From positions 15,456 through 50,162 of the forward strand of contig DGVM01000071.1 of the NCBI GenBank assembly GCA_002395925.1: a stretch of 34,707 nt of DNA. The letters run 5' to 3'. This document shows, one piece after another, positions 26,272 to 34,707 of this stretch. The number at the start of each line of letters is the position of its first letter. The first letter of the stretch is position 1. This DNA comes from Bacteroidales bacterium UBA4284. GTDB taxonomy: Bacteria > Bacteroidota > Bacteroidia > Bacteroidales > UBA932. The notes beneath the pieces were generated by a model. That model ran no database searches and was not told where the DNA came from. It saw nothing but the letters and a program-made list of their open reading frames with translations. Made by a program: the position numbers and the translations under genes.

Positions 26272-29200
26272 CTACAGTTGTCTGGTGACGGACAGCTTGT
26301 CGCTGCCTCCCTTGTTGCTCCAGGAGTAAACCGTTACGGGACGCTCGGGCATGGCCAGAAGGTCGGAACGGGGGATGGAAATCTCGGTCTCCACGCCGCT
26401 GTCGGTAACTACGCCTTTCACGACTGCATTGTCAACCTTGCATGTGGTCGGCACAGCCGTACCTGCCGCCGCAATCCCGAATTCGGGGGCGCTGGCGGAA
26501 CCGGCGTACGGATATACTACGAGCAGCATTTCGTAAGGGCCGTTGCCCCACAGCTCCTCGCCGGTGGTTTCGTCGCCGTCCATGTTGAAGGTATAATAGT
26601 GATAGGCCGCTCCACCCCAGATGTCGGCAATGCGCTCGGTGGTACGCTTTACGTAGAAATAGATATTGTTCTCGTCGGAGGTCACCTTGAAGACGGAGTT
26701 GATGCCTTCTCCGCTGGCTCCTTCGATGCCGGTCCAGTCGGACATGTCGCCGTCGATGGTGATGCCTGCTGCGGGAGCGGCTTCGTCACCGAGCGTCGCT
26801 GTGCCGGCGTTGAAGTCGAGGACAACTTTCTGACCTGCAGTACATGCAACCCTCGCCTGGTCGCCTCCCAGGCCACGGTATGCTATCTTGCCGTCGAAGA
26901 AAATGAACTCGGTCTTCCACCAGTCATACCAGCCGTTGGGAGTGACGCCGTCCTTGGTGGTGCTCGGGACTACCTTGGTGGCGATGCGGAGTGCCTGGCT
27001 GTCGTTGTTCACGGTGGCGACCATCTTCTGGCCTTCTGCAACGAACTTCACAGGGTCTGCGGCGTTGAAGTCCCATGCGTCATTGCCCCATGCGTCGCCG
27101 ATTCCATAGACTTCTGCAGGAGAAATCTCGACGGAGCCGTCGTTCGCATCGACAAGAACTGTGTAGAAGCCGTCCTCGGCCAGCCAGCAGTTGCCGCCGT
27201 CCACGGTGTAGCCCACGGTGCCGGCGCCGGTGAAGTCACCGCTCCAGGCCCTCTTGGCGCAGAACTTGAAGCTCTGGTTGTGGTTGAACCAGCGGGTGCA
27301 CCAGAACACGCCCTGGGTACCCCATACGGGCGTCAGTTCCACGACTCCGTCGCTGTCCCAGTTCCAGCCTCCGAACTGATCACCAATCATATACATGGTG
27401 GTGGGGATAGGGGATTCCTCTCCTTCGCCCTTTATCTCACCGGTTCCCTCGTTGAAGTTGAGGATAATCTCCTGACCGTTCTTGACATTTACGCGGGCCT
27501 GGTCGCCCTGGCCTTCGTCGTCGCCGCGGTAGTCGATTTTGCCGTCGAGAATGATGAATTCGCGGGTCCACCAGCCAGAGTTGGAAATGGAGGATTCCAC
27601 GTACATGCGGAGTTCGCCGTCGGCAGCGGCGGTTGCCTTGAGGGTCTTGCCGTCTGCCTTGAACAGGGCGCCTTCCATTGCAGCATCCCAACCTCCGAAG
27701 CAGTTGCCTATGCCATATACACGTGCAGGCTCGACGTGGACGATGCTGCGCTTGAGATCGATGTGAATCAGATAGATGCCGTCGGCATCGACGGTGCAGT
27801 TGCCGCCGGATTCGGTGAATCCTTCGTTGGTGTCAAGACCCCAGAAATCGCCGTTCCAGGCCTTCTGCGAGCAGAATTTGAATCCCTTGCCGGCAGAAAT
27901 GTAGCGGATTGCGAAGAACTGGGCTTCTGACTTGTCGCTATCGGCTCCCCAGCTAGGTTGGTAAACGACAGGAGTCATTTCCACAACTCCGTCGGAACTC
28001 CAGTCCCAAGCGCCGAATTCGTCGCCGATCATGTAGAGATGGTCGGGGAATGCGACAGCCTGGATGGTTACTTCGAGCGTGGCAGGGTTGAAGATGACTT
28101 TGTAGTCACCTGCTTCAGCGAGCTTGATGTCCTCGCCGGGCTGTACCGCAGTGAACGGAGTCCCGGGTGTGGCGACGAATTCTTTGCTTTCAGCGCCGTA
28201 ACAGTTATCCCATGAGAAGTCGTAACGGATCTTGAACCCACCGGTGATGTTCACCACGGGGCTTGTCCAAATGCCGTCGGATTCAGTCATGATGACATCC
28301 TTAGTCCAGCTGTCTCCGTTGATTTCGCCAATCAGCGAATAGGCTGCCACGTGCTCTTCGATGAGGATGGTTGAGCCCTCTTCTGAGTAGTTGAGTGTGA
28401 TGTCATAGATGCCTGCAACGCCGATCTGGATGTTCTTGTCGCCGGCTGCGAATTCAGTGCCGATAACGGGTTTGTAAACATCATAGGGATCTTCGGGATT
28501 GATTGTGCTCTTGGAGTTGGCTTCAGGACCGCCGAAGGATACAGTCCAGTCGTGGTCAGCACGAATCTTGAATTCATCGTCGGCAGTAACCGTCACCATG
28601 CGGGCGACCCACTTGCTGCCCTCGACATTTGTCATGTCGATATCAGTGTTCCAGCCGCCTCCGTTGATGGTGCCTATGAGCGAGAACATAGCAGGGCCCT
28701 GAGGCTCGGGAGTATCGCTTCCGGCAAGAGGGCTCTTGCCGCCCAGGCTGGCGACTACCTTGAATGCGCCGGTAGCAGGGTTGCAGAGGAGGTCGTAGGT
28801 ACCGTCAGCAGGAACAGCGAGGTTCTTGCCATTTGCGACTCCGGTATATTCTTCATCGATGTTGACGACGAAGGGCTCGGTATCGCCTGCAGCACCGATA
28901 TTGGTGGCCCATGCAAGGTCCTGACGGAACTTGAACTGGTCGGCGGTGGTGAGGACTACGCCTTCGGCAACATGCCAGGTGCCGTCGGTGGTCATCTGGA
29001 CATCCTTGTTCCACTCCATCTCCAGGCTGGCGATGGCGCCGATGACGGTCCAGTTGCTGACCTGGTCGAAACCGGGATAGGTGAGGAAGGCTTCGGTGAC
29101 GGTTATGGTTCCGGCGCTCTCGTCGAGGAGGACGTCATAGATGCCGTCTGCAGGTACTGAGAGGTTCTTGCCGTTTGGTGTAGCTTCGACAGGGGTTCCA

Positions 29201-29919
29201 AGTGTAATGACGTAAGGCTCGGTATCTCCGGGGCCGCCGAAGTTGACATCCCAACCGGCGTCTTTGCGCCACTTGAACTGGTCTGCGGTGCCGAGTTTGA
29301 TTCTCGTCACTACATGCCTGGTACCGTCGGGTGTCATGAATGCAGCTTCGTCCTTGTTCCAGCCGTTGCCTGTGCTCTCGATGGCGCCTATGAGGCTCCA
29401 AGGGCTGGCTACGGTGAACTCGCTCCAAGGATTGCCCTGAGGAACAACGATTTCGAAGCCCTTTACGGAGACTGTCTGGGCGGCATCCAGGAAGCTCTCG
29501 ACTCCGTTGTTGTAGGAGGATGACTGGATTGAGGTGCGGAGCATGAATTCAAGATCAACCTTCTCTCCTTCCTTGAAACCCAGAGCGATGAGGGCCCGGT
29601 TGATGGTAGTGTTGGAAACCGTCAGGGTTTTGCCGTCATCCTGTGCGGAGAGTACCCTGCCCGGTTCTTTGTTGCCGGCTTTGCTGAGGATAACCAGATT
29701 GTAAACGGGCATTTTCTGGTTGATTGCGCTTCCTCCCAGAACGGTATTGAGCTGGGCGGGAGTGTAGTTGATTACCAGACCGTCTTCCGTAATGGAGTAT
29801 CCTTCAATCGCCGGAGGAGTGGAATTGCCAAGATCGAGTGTGGCAAGCGGTTCCTTTACGCAGGACCAGCCGAGCAAAAGGAGCGCCGCTGTAGAAAGTA
29901 TGGATAATAATTTCTTCAT
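26272..29919 (-). CDS. Giant SusE/SusF-like starch-binding outer-membrane lipoprotein
   Basis: A 1215-residue lipoprotein (Cys20 in GWSC). It opens with a SusE-type N-terminal domain (about 21-158). Eight SusE/F-like binding modules of about 95-110 residues follow: about 172-276, 288-390, 410-522, 525-622, 626-731, 733-830, 841-934 and 937-1044. The first four share WSLIGAI/FSLIGTI---W--D and a DQFK-R-D--W core. The last four form two tandem pairs (YMIGD-FG-W-W---GVVE-TPV followed by VYGIG----W). The C-terminus (1052-1215) starts ITIDGDMSDW and resembles CBM9/DOMON-like domains. SusE (387 residues) and SusF (485) have two and three starch sites, so this single protein seems to replace and exceed both. 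It follows susD by 12 bases. Confidence 0.85.
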   Translation of the reverse strand: MKKLLSILSTAALLLLGWSCVKEPLATLDLGNSTPPAIEGYSITEDGLVINYTPAQLNTVLGGSAINQKMPVYNLVILSKAGNKEPGRVLSAQDDGKTLTVSNTTINRALIALGFKEGEKVDLEFMLRTSIQSSSYNNGVESFLDAAQTVSVKGFEIVVPQGNPWSEFTVASPWSLIGAIESTGNGWNKDEAAFMTPDGTRHVVTRIKLGTADQFKWRKDAGWDVNFGGPGDTEPYVITLGTPVEATPNGKNLSVPADGIYDVLLDESAGTITVTEAFLTYPGFDQVSNWTVIGAIASLEMEWNKDVQMTTDGTWHVAEGVVLTTADQFKFRQDLAWATNIGAAGDTEPFVVNIDEEYTGVANGKNLAVPADGTYDLLCNPATGAFKVVASLGGKSPLAGSDTPEPQGPAMFSLIGTINGGGWNTDIDMTNVEGSKWVARMVTVTADDEFKIRADHDWTVSFGGPEANSKSTINPEDPYDVYKPVIGTEFAAGDKNIQIGVAGIYDITLNYSEEGSTILIEEHVAAYSLIGEINGDSWTKDVIMTESDGIWTSPVVNITGGFKIRYDFSWDNCYGAESKEFVATPGTPFTAVQPGEDIKLAEAGDYKVIFNPATLEVTIQAVAFPDHLYMIGDEFGAWDWSSDGVVEMTPVVYQPSWGADSDKSEAQFFAIRYISAGKGFKFCSQKAWNGDFWGLDTNEGFTESGGNCTVDADGIYLIHIDLKRSIVHVEPARVYGIGNCFGGWDAAMEGALFKADGKTLKATAAADGELRMYVESSISNSGWWTREFIILDGKIDYRGDDEGQGDQARVNVKNGQEIILNFNEGTGEIKGEGEESPIPTTMYMIGDQFGGWNWDSDGVVELTPVWGTQGVFWCTRWFNHNQSFKFCAKRAWSGDFTGAGTVGYTVDGGNCWLAEDGFYTVLVDANDGSVEISPAEVYGIGDAWGNDAWDFNAADPVKFVAEGQKMVATVNNDSQALRIATKVVPSTTKDGVTPNGWYDWWKTEFIFFDGKIAYRGLGGDQARVACTAGQKVVLDFNAGTATLGDEAAPAAGITIDGDMSDWTGIEGASGEGINSVFKVTSDENNIYFYVKRTTERIADIWGGAAYHYYTFNMDGDETTGEELWGNGPYEMLLVVYPYAGSASAPEFGIAAAGTAVPTTCKVDNAVVKGVVTDSGVETEISIPRSDLLAMPERPVTVYSWSNKGGSDKLSVTRQL

Positions 29920-29931
29920 GACTTAAAGCGA

Positions 29932-31506
29932 TTAGATTCCCTTGTAGCCTTCGTTCTGCTCGAGATTTCCGTTGACCATGAGGTCGGAAGTAGGGATGGG
30001 GAAGAGGTTCTTGTAAGACTCGACTGCCTTGCCTTCCTGTACGCCGCCTTTCCACTGCCAGAGGTAATCGGCGGTGGTGAATTTATTGTAGCGTACAAGG
30101 TCCTGGCGGCGCCACAACTCAAGATAGAGCTCGCGGGCACGCTCGTCGAGGATGGTGTTTACGTCGAGACTTGTCAGATTTGCAAGGCCGGCACGGCTGC
30201 GTACCTGGTTGATGTACTCGAGGCCCTGGCTCTGGGTGATGGATGTGTTGTGGATGGAGCACTCGGCTGCCATGAGGAGCACGTCGGCAAAGCGGAACAT
30301 GGGGAAGTCGGTATCTACGAATCCAAGCTGTTTGCCGGGATTGCCTGCGGAAGTCTTGTTACGGTACTTCTGGAAGGCGATGCCGTGGGTGAATTTACCC
30401 AGGTCGTCGATGCTTACCTGCTGACCATCAGTCCAGAAGAGGGCGCGCTGGTCGGTTGCGGTGTCGAACTTGTTGTAGAACTCGGGAGTCATGCGGCAGC
30501 CTTCCCAACCGGAGGATATTCCCATATCTGCCTCGGCATTCATGGAACCGCCGGTGAATGCGAACACCAGGTAATTGGTTACGCCGTAGGACTGGGTGTT
30601 GTCGCCGTCCTGCTGGATGGAGAAGATAATCTCGTCGGTGCAGCGGTCGTTGTCGGCAAGGAAGAGTTCCTGATATGCATTGTACACGCCCGCCGAGCTG
30701 GTGTGGAGGCTGTAGCCGTCGTCCATGAGGTCGGTCAAGACGTCTGCGCACTTCTGCCACTGGGCGGTGCCGGTGTAAACCTCGGCGTTGAGATAAAGCT
30801 TGGCAAGTATCATCTTGACTGCGCTCTTGTTCATGCGGCCGTATTCGGTGCCGGCCTTATCTTTGAGGGCGCTGTTGTCCCGCAGGTCGATGAGTTCCTT
30901 CTCGAGCCAGTCGTAAAGGTCTGTGCGCGTAATCCTCACAGGCTTCTGGCCGACCACGGAATTCTCGTCAGCGAACGGAACGTTGCCGAAGTTGTCGATT
31001 GCATGGTAGTAACTCATGGCACGCATTGCCCTGGCTTCTGCAACCATGAGGTCCTTGTTAGGGAGATCTACGGAACTTGCGTTTGCCTGGCGGATGAACT
31101 CGTTGCAGAGTGCAACCTGGAAGAAGATTCGGGAATAGATGGAGTAGATAAGTCCGGTGGACTGGTCCCACTGCATCTTGCAGACATCGGGGATGCCTTC
31201 GTCATTCCATCCGCATACGTAGATGTCGGTGGACAGTTCGCAAAGGTGGAACAGACCACGGATATACTGGCTCATACCGCCGTCGAGGCCGGAGATTGAA
31301 GGGTCGCCGAGGGGACCGTAGTAACCGGAGGTGGCATAGCCCGTGTAGATGCCCGCGAGGAAGTTCTGGAAGTCAGCCTCGCTGGTGAGGGCCTTGTCGG
31401 CGGTGTTCATGTTGGGGTCGATAGGCGTGACGTTGAGGTCGCCTATACAGGCCGTCAGCATAGCAGCTGCCGCGAAGGAACCTATAATGTATTTCAGTGT
31501 TTTCAT
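29932..31506 (-). CDS. susD: SusD-like starch-binding outer-membrane lipoprotein
   Basis: A 524-residue RagB/SusD family lipoprotein (lipobox LTAC, Cys20). It has the typical N-terminus after the Cys (DLNVTPIDPN), the helical TPR-like body with RAMRAMSYYHAIDNFGNVPF and MNKSAVKMILAKLYLNAEVY, and the C-terminal end with FPIPTSDLMVN--LEQNEGY. It forms the lid on the SusC barrel and delivers glycans to it. It is 16 bases downstream of susC. Everything expected for the family is present. Confidence 0.95.
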   Translation of the reverse strand: MKTLKYIIGSFAAAAMLTACIGDLNVTPIDPNMNTADKALTSEADFQNFLAGIYTGYATSGYYGPLGDPSISGLDGGMSQYIRGLFHLCELSTDIYVCGWNDEGIPDVCKMQWDQSTGLIYSIYSRIFFQVALCNEFIRQANASSVDLPNKDLMVAEARAMRAMSYYHAIDNFGNVPFADENSVVGQKPVRITRTDLYDWLEKELIDLRDNSALKDKAGTEYGRMNKSAVKMILAKLYLNAEVYTGTAQWQKCADVLTDLMDDGYSLHTSSAGVYNAYQELFLADNDRCTDEIIFSIQQDGDNTQSYGVTNYLVFAFTGGSMNAEADMGISSGWEGCRMTPEFYNKFDTATDQRALFWTDGQQVSIDDLGKFTHGIAFQKYRNKTSAGNPGKQLGFVDTDFPMFRFADVLLMAAECSIHNTSITQSQGLEYINQVRSRAGLANLTSLDVNTILDERARELYLELWRRQDLVRYNKFTTADYLWQWKGGVQEGKAVESYKNLFPIPTSDLMVNGNLEQNEGYKGI

Positions 31507-31522
31507 ATTGTTGCCCTCCTTT

Positions 31523-34500
31523 TTAGAAGTTGAACTTGATGCCGGCTACGAAGATTCTCGGACGGGGATAAACCTCGCCGTCGATGCCTCCGAAGACCTC
31601 GGGGTCGATGCCGTCATACTTCGTGAGGGTGCAGATGTTCTGCACGGTGCCGAAAATGTTGAGAGAGGCGAAGCGGTCCTCGTTGATCTTGAACAGCTGA
31701 GGGAAGGTATATCCTATGGTCACGTTGTCCAGTTTGAGGAAGGAGGCGTCGCGGATGTAGTAGTCGGAGATGTACATTGCGTCCTCGAAGCGGGAATCGA
31801 GTGCGGAGTGCAGGCGGTTGCTTATGAAGCTGTTGACCCACAGGTCCTTGTACATTTCGGTGTTGGATGCCACGTTGTTGTAAACCCAGTTGCCGAGGCT
31901 GGCGTGGCCGGAGAGGGCCATCGTCCAGTTCTTCCAGCTGAAGGAAGTGTTGAGGCCGAAGGTCCAGTCTGCGGTGGGCTTGTGATAGAAGTAACGGTCG
32001 GACTCGTTGATGATGCCGTCGGGAATGGGGTTGCCGTTCTCGTCGAATGCGCCGGCACGGTCAACATAGACGCCGTAGATGGGAGCGCCGTTCTTGTCGT
32101 ACACCTGCTGATATACGTAGAAGGAATTGGCTGCATAGCCCTTCTGGTGCATCTGCACCCAGTTGTCGGTACCGCCTGCGATTCCGCCGGTACGTACGCC
32201 GGTGTTGTCCTTCTCGGATTCGTTGAGCTTGGTGATGACGTTGTTGTTGTATGCGGCGTTGACTCCGATGGTCCAGCTCATGTCCTTGGTCTCTACGGCA
32301 ATGGCGTTGAGGTCAATCTCGACACCCTTGTTGGTGAGGGAGGCGATGTTGCTGTTGAGGTAGTTGGTGAGGTTGGACAGGGCGGCTACGGGAACATAGG
32401 AAAGGAGGTCCTTGGTGTCGCGCTGATAAAGGTTCACGCTGGCGGTGAGGCGGTCTTTCCAGAAACCGAAGTCCATACCGATGTTGTAGGTCGTCGTGGT
32501 CTCCCACTTGAGGTCGGCATTGTAGCCCTGTGCGGTGACGGGGTAGTAAACGTTGCCGCCGAATGTGTAGTAGGAACCGATGAGGTTGGAGTAGAACTTG
32601 GCGAAGGTGTCGTAGTATCCACCGACTGCCTGCTGGCCGGTCTGGCCCCAGGAAAGACGCAATTTGAGGGTGGAGAGATCCTTGGCGTTCTTCATGAAGG
32701 GCTCGTTCATCACGTTCCAGCCGAGTGCAACGGAGGGGAAGAGGCCCCACTTGTTGTTCTGGAAGCGGGACGTACCGTCACGGCGCAGGGTTGCGGTGAT
32801 GAGGTAGCGGTCGGCGAAGCTGTAGTTCAGACGGCCGAAGAAAGAGATGAGGAAATACTCGCCCTTGCCGTGATTGTCGCTGATGGTGGAACCGTCGTTG
32901 AGCTTGGTGGTAAGGGAGTTGCTGTCGTTGTAGAAACGCTGCCAGGAATAACCGGCCATTGCATCGATGGTGTGCAGGCCGGCGAAGGTCTTGTTGTAGT
33001 CGGCGTAGAACTCCAGGGTTGTGTCCATACGGCTGTAGTCGTAGTCGGTATGGCTTCCGGAACCGGACTGCTGGGTGTTGTGCCAGGACTCTTCGGAATT
33101 CTCTGCCAGACCCGATACGCCGTTGGACTTGGCCCAGTCCATACCGAGGTTGAGGTTGAGCCTCAGGTCCTCGAATCCGTGGATTTTGTAGTCAAACTGG
33201 GCGTTGCCGATGAAGCGGTAGGAGTTGGCGTAGTCGGTCTTGTTGGCGAGCAGGCCTACGGGGTTCATGGTGGCCATGGTGTTCACGTTGCCTCCTGACT
33301 GGCGCCAGATGCGGTATCCTCCGAGTCCGTAGGGAGAATCGTCATAGATGGGCTGCGTAGGATCGTAGCGGATGGCGGCTCCGATGGCGGACTGGTTCGC
33401 ATAGTTGTTGCGGGCGTAGGTGCCCTTTCCATTGAGGTTCACCGTGAGGTGCTTGTCGAAGAAGGAAGGGGAGAGGTTGAGCGAAACGGTTCCACGCTGC
33501 ATCCTGGAGCCCTTGAGTGTACCGTTCTGATCGGTATAGCCGCCGGACAGACGATAGGGGAGGAAGGAACCGATACGGCCGTTGAAGCTGATGTTGCCGT
33601 CGTAGGTAGGAGCGATCTGGTAGATCTGCTTCTGCCAGTCGGTGTTCTCGGAGCCGAGGGCTGCGAGTGCATCCTCGCTCATGAGACCCTTGGATACGCG
33701 GTCCTGGATGAGGCTGCGCATTTCGTCGCCGGTCAGCAGGTCCTGATACTTGGCGATGGTGTTGACGGAGGTCGTGAAGTCAACGGCGATCTTGGGAAGG
33801 GCGGTAGCCGTTTTGGCTCCCTTCTTGGTGGTGATTACGATGACGCCGTTGGAGGCGCGGGAACCGTAGATGGCGGTTGCGGATGCATCCTTGAGCACGG
33901 TGAAGCTCTCGATGTCCTCGGGGTTGATGGAGGACAGAGGGTCGGACATGCCGGAGATGCCATCGTTGGAAACGGGCAGGCCGTCAATGACGATAAGGGG
34001 GTCGTTGGAGGCGTTGAGGGATGCACCGCCGCGGATGCGGATGGTGGATCCCGAGCCGGGCATACCGGAACCGGCGGTGACGACCACACCTGCGCTCTTG
34101 CCACGCAGCAGGTCTGCCGGAGTGGTGATTACACCCTTGTTGATTTCGTCGGCCTTGACGGTGGAGACGCTTCCGGTGAGGTCGCTCTTCTTCACGGTAC
34201 CGTAACCGATGACCACCACGTCATCGAGGAATTCGGTGTCCTCGACAAGAGTGATTGTTGCGGGAAGATTGCGGGCGGTAAAAGTCTGGGATGCATATCC
34301 GATGCAACTGACTTCTACTGTTGCGTCCGCATTTGAGACGGTAAGGATGAAGTCGCCGTCGATTCCCGTGGACGTACCGTTAGTGGTGCCGGCCTCCATG
34401 ACCGTGGCGCCAATTACGGGTCCTTGGGAATCAACCACGACTCCCTTGACCTGGTATCCGCTTTGGGCGAATACATTTGTACCCATTAAGCCCAAAAGGA

Positions 34501-34531
34501 CTATGGATACTGCGGTTAAAATCCTTTTCAT
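31523..34531 (-). CDS. susC: SusC-like TonB-dependent outer-membrane transporter
   Basis: A 1002-residue receptor. It has an Sec signal peptide (cleavage probably after VFA, residue 22), a carboxypeptidase-regulatory-like domain (about 27-105, GATV-EAGT-NGTSTGIDGDF), and the SusC signature DDVVVIGYGTVKKSDLTGSV. A plug domain follows with RGKSAGVVVT, STIRIRGGASLNASNDPLIVIDG-type sequence, then the 22-strand barrel ending in a C-terminal Phe (FVAGIKFNF). It imports malto-oligosaccharides with SusD, driven by TonB. No N-terminal STN domain is present, so it is not a sigma/anti-sigma-controlled receptor. It follows the MFS gene by 18 bases, so the operon promoter lies outside the window. Confidence 0.95.
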   Translation of the reverse strand: MKRILTAVSIVLLGLMGTNVFAQSGYQVKGVVVDSQGPVIGATVMEAGTTNGTSTGIDGDFILTVSNADATVEVSCIGYASQTFTARNLPATITLVEDTEFLDDVVVIGYGTVKKSDLTGSVSTVKADEINKGVITTPADLLRGKSAGVVVTAGSGMPGSGSTIRIRGGASLNASNDPLIVIDGLPVSNDGISGMSDPLSSINPEDIESFTVLKDASATAIYGSRASNGVIVITTKKGAKTATALPKIAVDFTTSVNTIAKYQDLLTGDEMRSLIQDRVSKGLMSEDALAALGSENTDWQKQIYQIAPTYDGNISFNGRIGSFLPYRLSGGYTDQNGTLKGSRMQRGTVSLNLSPSFFDKHLTVNLNGKGTYARNNYANQSAIGAAIRYDPTQPIYDDSPYGLGGYRIWRQSGGNVNTMATMNPVGLLANKTDYANSYRFIGNAQFDYKIHGFEDLRLNLNLGMDWAKSNGVSGLAENSEESWHNTQQSGSGSHTDYDYSRMDTTLEFYADYNKTFAGLHTIDAMAGYSWQRFYNDSNSLTTKLNDGSTISDNHGKGEYFLISFFGRLNYSFADRYLITATLRRDGTSRFQNNKWGLFPSVALGWNVMNEPFMKNAKDLSTLKLRLSWGQTGQQAVGGYYDTFAKFYSNLIGSYYTFGGNVYYPVTAQGYNADLKWETTTTYNIGMDFGFWKDRLTASVNLYQRDTKDLLSYVPVAALSNLTNYLNSNIASLTNKGVEIDLNAIAVETKDMSWTIGVNAAYNNNVITKLNESEKDNTGVRTGGIAGGTDNWVQMHQKGYAANSFYVYQQVYDKNGAPIYGVYVDRAGAFDENGNPIPDGIINESDRYFYHKPTADWTFGLNTSFSWKNWTMALSGHASLGNWVYNNVASNTEMYKDLWVNSFISNRLHSALDSRFEDAMYISDYYIRDASFLKLDNVTIGYTFPQLFKINEDRFASLNIFGTVQNICTLTKYDGIDPEVFGGIDGEVYPRPRIFVAGIKFNF

Positions 34532-34549
34532 TGAGAGTTGTAGTTAGTG

Positions 34550-34707
34550 TTAATTGGTTGTATTGTGTGTTTTTATGAGACTTACGCTGCATGCGCCGAG
34601 CACCAGGAACACTCCTGCGAGCAGGAGCATTGCGCCCTGGCTGCCGCCCACCGCTCTGATGACCGCTCCGCCGGTCGCCGCCGCGACTATCTGCGGCAGG
34701 CAGATGG
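34550..34707 (-). CDS. MFS sugar transporter, C-terminal fragment (window edge)
   Basis: The last 51 residues of a membrane protein read in from the right edge: CLPQIVAAATGGAVIRAVGG, then a hydrophobic helix GAMLLLAGVFLVLGACSVSL and a short tail ending HNTTN. The CLPQIV-A helix and the GG-Q loop match the end of Bacteroidota MFS transporters of the SLC45/GPH-like sugar type often placed beside maltose and starch genes. It would take maltose or glucose across the inner membrane. The fragment is short, so the assignment is moderate. The gene appears to be upstream in the same operon as susC. Confidence 0.65.
   Translation of the reverse strand, partial: ICLPQIVAAATGGAVIRAVGGSQGAMLLLAGVFLVLGACSVSLIKTHNTTN

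Noticed and set aside
31349..33298. Very long open frame on the plus strand, antisense to susC
   Set aside because: It mirrors the codon structure of the GC-rich susC gene, has a low-complexity Val/Gly/Glu composition and no recognisable domain. Similar antisense frames lie opposite the other Sus genes (for example 17045-17944, 19606-20982, 26278-27930).

Overview
The window comes from a member of the Bacteroidales (Bacteroidota). It carries a SusC/SusD starch-utilisation locus, a BACON domain, Bacteroidota-type lipoproteins, and promoters of the TTTG-N19/20-TAnnTTTG type in place of E. coli-like ones. Genus cannot be named from the sequence alone. There are two very different halves. The left 14.5 kb is AT-richer and holds mostly unrecognised accessory genes. 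The right 20 kb is GC-richer and holds ordinary polysaccharide-utilisation and phospholipid genes.

Left half (about 2-14535): a genomic island inserted at the 3' end of a tRNA gene. The tRNA tail (1-22) is repeated as a 21/22 direct repeat at 14514-14535, and each copy is followed by a strong rho-independent terminator. TTTTACACC motifs lie just inside both ends, like recombinase arm sites, but no integrase gene is present. The cargo has three blocks. (a) A short rightward unit encodes a second ClpP protease and a protein of unknown family (326-1701). (b) A long leftward gene string (9322 to 1698) encodes a degenerate HAD-like protein, an AAA+ ATPase with unfoldase features, a small membrane protein, a paralogue of the unknown protein in (a), a SprT-like metalloprotease, a Cas4-like nuclease fused to a DEDD-type exonuclease domain, and two unknown acidic proteins. 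(c) A rightward unit encodes a WYL-domain regulator, two proteins resembling the OGG/HhH DNA-glycosylase fold, a WG-repeat protein, and a MNT-HEPN toxin-antitoxin pair whose HEPN gene is wrecked by an internal deletion. The operator TTTGCC-N7-GGCAAA lies in the WYL promoter, which faces the leftward string, and again in front of the second glycosylase-like gene. This suggests the WYL protein controls much of the island. The overall look is of a defence or stress island. The best candidates for something undescribed are the ClpP/AAA+/SprT/nuclease set and the WYL-controlled glycosylase-like pair.

The strangest single signal is in the HAD-like gene. For 285 consecutive bases (8938-9222) its coding strand contains no cytosine at all, with an abrupt edge at codon 33-34.

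Right half (14655-34707, all leftward): a probable operon of MFS sugar transporter (partial), SusC, SusD, a giant eight-module SusE/F-like binding lipoprotein, SusG-like GH13 with BACON and a CBM58-like insertion, GH53 endo-galactanase, a second GH13, SusA-like GH13 and SusB-like GH97. It runs on with no or only short gaps into a phospholipase-D/cardiolipin-synthase-like gene, a CDP-alcohol phosphatidyltransferase and a DUF486 membrane protein. Together the Sus proteins would bind starch at the cell surface, cut it, import oligosaccharides through SusCD, finish degradation in the periplasm and take the products into the cytoplasm. No SusR-type regulator is in view.
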